DNA of 64,000 nt, from contig JAFGVE010000016.1 of assembly GCA_016938175.1 (NCBI GenBank), forward strand, positions 1-64,000, read 5' to 3'. Shown here piece after piece: positions 62,655 to 64,000 of this stretch. This DNA is from Campylobacterales bacterium. Its GTDB lineage: Bacteria > Campylobacterota > Campylobacteria > Campylobacterales > Sulfurimonadaceae. Every line of letters starts with the position of its first letter. The first letter of the stretch is position 1. Position numbers and translations under genes: made by a program. Under the pieces are notes generated by a model. It worked only from the letters and a program-made list of their open reading frames with translations. It was not told where the DNA came from and did no database searches.

Positions 62655-64000
62655 TTATCGCGTAGTCATTTTTGCTCTTGCTATAGTTTTTGGCGTAGTC
62701 TTTTCAGTTCCCTCTCTTTTGCAGACAGAGGGTGGGAAGAAAGTAACTCTTGGACTTGATCTTCAAGGAGGGTTACATATGCTTTTAGGTGTAAAAACCG
62801 ATGAAGCAACCAAGAGTCGTATAAAATCTATAGCAGCGAGTGTAAAGCACTTTGCACAGCGAAATGACATCTTAATTGATGCTTTAACTTTTGATGCTAC
62901 AACTGTTACATTTGAATATCTTGATGCTGATGATGCAGGAAAAATTAATGAATTTTTATCTGCTGTTGAAGGTGCTGAGATTACTACACAAAAACAGGTG
63001 GTCACTCTTAAATTAACTCCTCAAGAGATAGAAAAGACAAAACAAGATGCTATAAATCAGGCTATAGAAACTATACGAAACAGACTTGACCAGTTTGGTT
63101 TAGCTGAGCCTGTAGTTGCTCGTCAAGGCGATGAAAAGATTTTAGTTCAATTAGCAGGTATTAAAACACAAGAAGAGGAACAGCGTGCTCGTGAGCTTAT
63201 TTCTCGTGCGGCAAAACTTGAACTCATGGCAGTAGATGAAGATAGAAATGCTCGTGTATATAACATGAGTGGTGCAGATGCTGCGGCATATGGTGATGTT
63301 ATCTTGCCAGATGTGAAAAATCCTGAAATTAAGTACTTGGTTCGTGAGATTCCAATTCTTGATGGTGGAATGCTTACTGATGCAGCTATGGGATTTGACC
63401 AAAACAATCGTCCTCTTATCAACTTCACTCTTAATGCTGAGGGAGCAGAAATATTTGGAGACTTTACAGGTCGTAACGTAGGGAAGCGTCTAGCAGTTGT
63501 TTTAGACGGTAAGGTTTACTCTGCACCAAATATAAATGAGCGTATTGGTGGTGGTAGTGGACAGATTTCTGGAAACTATACTGTAATGGAAGCAAAAGAT
63601 TTAGCAATTGCTCTACGTTCAGGGGCACTTTTAGCACCAATTTATCTCATGGAGAAGCGTTCTGTTGGACCAAGTCTTGGTGCAGATAGTATTCAAGCTT
63701 CTTTAGTAGCTCTAGTGGGCGGTTTTGTTTTAGTTATTGTTTTTATGATTTTTTACTACCGTGTTGCAGGTATTATTGCAAATATAGCACTTGTTGCAAA
63801 TCTTTTTATTCTTTTGGCTGTGATGAGTCTCTTTGGAGCAACACTTACTCTTCCTGGTATGGCAGGTATTGTCCTTACGGTAGGTATGGCTGTTGATGCA
63901 AACGTTATTATTTCAGAGAGAATACGCGAACTTATCTATGAAGGTAAGTCTATGCACAAGGCCATAGAAGAGGGATATGCTAATGCAATGCGTGCTATCT
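62644..64000 (+). CDS. secD: Protein translocase subunit SecD (3' end outside window)
   Basis: 452 codons are visible from ATG 62644, and the frame stays open to the window end. TM1 (about 7-26), the D1 motif LGLDLQGGLHM near 36, the periplasmic head with RNRLDQFGLAEPVV, and the membrane domain ending with GIVLTVGMAVDANVIISERIRE, the D5 region. It uses proton motive force to pull exported proteins. The ATG overlaps yajC and fits the family start. secF is expected next. Confidence 0.94.
   Translation, partial: MKLNYRVVIFALAIVFGVVFSVPSLLQTEGGKKVTLGLDLQGGLHMLLGVKTDEATKSRIKSIAASVKHFAQRNDILIDALTFDATTVTFEYLDADDAGKINEFLSAVEGAEITTQKQVVTLKLTPQEIEKTKQDAINQAIETIRNRLDQFGLAEPVVARQGDEKILVQLAGIKTQEEEQRARELISRAAKLELMAVDEDRNARVYNMSGADAAAYGDVILPDVKNPEIKYLVREIPILDGGMLTDAAMGFDQNNRPLINFTLNAEGAEIFGDFTGRNVGKRLAVVLDGKVYSAPNINERIGGGSGQISGNYTVMEAKDLAIALRSGALLAPIYLMEKRSVGPSLGADSIQASLVALVGGFVLVIVFMIFYYRVAGIIANIALVANLFILLAVMSLFGATLTLPGMAGIVLTVGMAVDANVIISERIRELIYEGKSMHKAIEEGYANAMRAI

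Noticed and set aside
63147..63428. Minus-strand open frames at the right end of the window
   Set aside because: They are antisense to secD, which is open from 62644 to the end of the window with complete SecD motifs.
1..64000. CRISPR array, insertion sequence, prophage or defence island
   Set aside because: No regularly spaced repeats, transposase, integrase, phage structural gene or restriction/abortive-infection protein was seen in any part of the window.

Overview
The window looks like a piece of chromosome from a free-living Campylobacterota (Epsilonproteobacteria) bacterium, most likely Sulfurimonas or a close relative. The evidence is AT-rich, tightly packed genes, near-perfect TATAAT -10 boxes without clear -35 boxes, a cbpA-hspR pair, FlgI / short FlgJ / FlgM / FlgK flagellar genes, a group-specific tmRNA tag, many two-component and c-di-GMP proteins, and a Mo-oxidoreductase. 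The genus is an inference from overall flavour; the class is well supported. No insertion sequence, prophage, CRISPR array or rRNA was seen. No stretch over 300 bases lacks a gene or RNA: the longest gaps are 7571-7782 (structured, plus a heat-shock promoter), 50404-50604 (repeated TCS-type motifs), 30247-30414 and 23658-23823 (operators).

Layout. 1-2639: 3' end of a molybdopterin oxidoreductase, a thioredoxin-fold protein and a NosL-like lipoprotein. 2756-7570: purL, pfkA, purH. 7783-10313: cbpA-hspR heat-shock pair and murA. 10385-13041: a run of overlapping small genes ending in rsmD. 13077-17071: flagellar block flgI-flgJ(N)-flgM-flgN-flgK, with a sigma-54-type promoter before flgI and a sigma-28-type promoter before flgM. 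17076-23137: an orphan OppC-like permease, then a three-gene signalling unit on the minus strand (CACHE-PAS-HPt protein, hybrid kinase, HD-GYP response regulator) that reads as a complete phosphorelay into c-di-GMP breakdown. 23244-24697: Rrf2 regulator divergent from a globin and an HPP membrane protein, with two matching palindromes between them. 25120-30246: aroK, trxA, uvrB, a DedA protein and pckA.

30415-36283: tRNA-Val, a periplasmic binding protein paired with a GGDEF-EAL protein, then a PerR/Fur-type regulator, di-heme cytochrome c peroxidase and a Tat-exported superoxide-reductase-like protein, then tmRNA and two identical tRNA-Phe genes. 36347-43468: TRIC channel, purN, mraY divergent from gpmI-fabG-acpP-fabF-accA. 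43486-47734: dnaQ-like exonuclease, trpF, rpe, a STAS/receiver-like/CheX fusion and an HDOD protein. 47896-50403: rpmB, a K+ channel, argJ. 50605-55554: a self-contained respiratory/sensory island (cytochrome lipoprotein, beta-barrel, cytochrome P460, OmpR-type regulator, sensor kinase). 55551-64000: FAH hydrolase, transglutaminase-like protein, AraC-GyrI regulator, outer-membrane protein, gamma-carbonic anhydrase, ppk1, lnt, yajC and the 5' part of secD.

How the genes work together. Housekeeping functions (purines, cell wall, fatty acids, protein export) are interleaved with stress and signalling modules. Three regulator-target units carry visible matching operators: hspR/cbpA (HAIR-like), rrf2/globin (TACTAC palindromes) and perR/ccp (paired AAAGGA palindromes at identical distance from the -10). 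The most unusual items are the STAS/CheX fusion, the cytochrome-P460/TCS island with its upstream ATCTTCAC repeats, the paired PerR-type operators, and a tRNA-Val whose anticodon loop has C at the position that is almost always U33.
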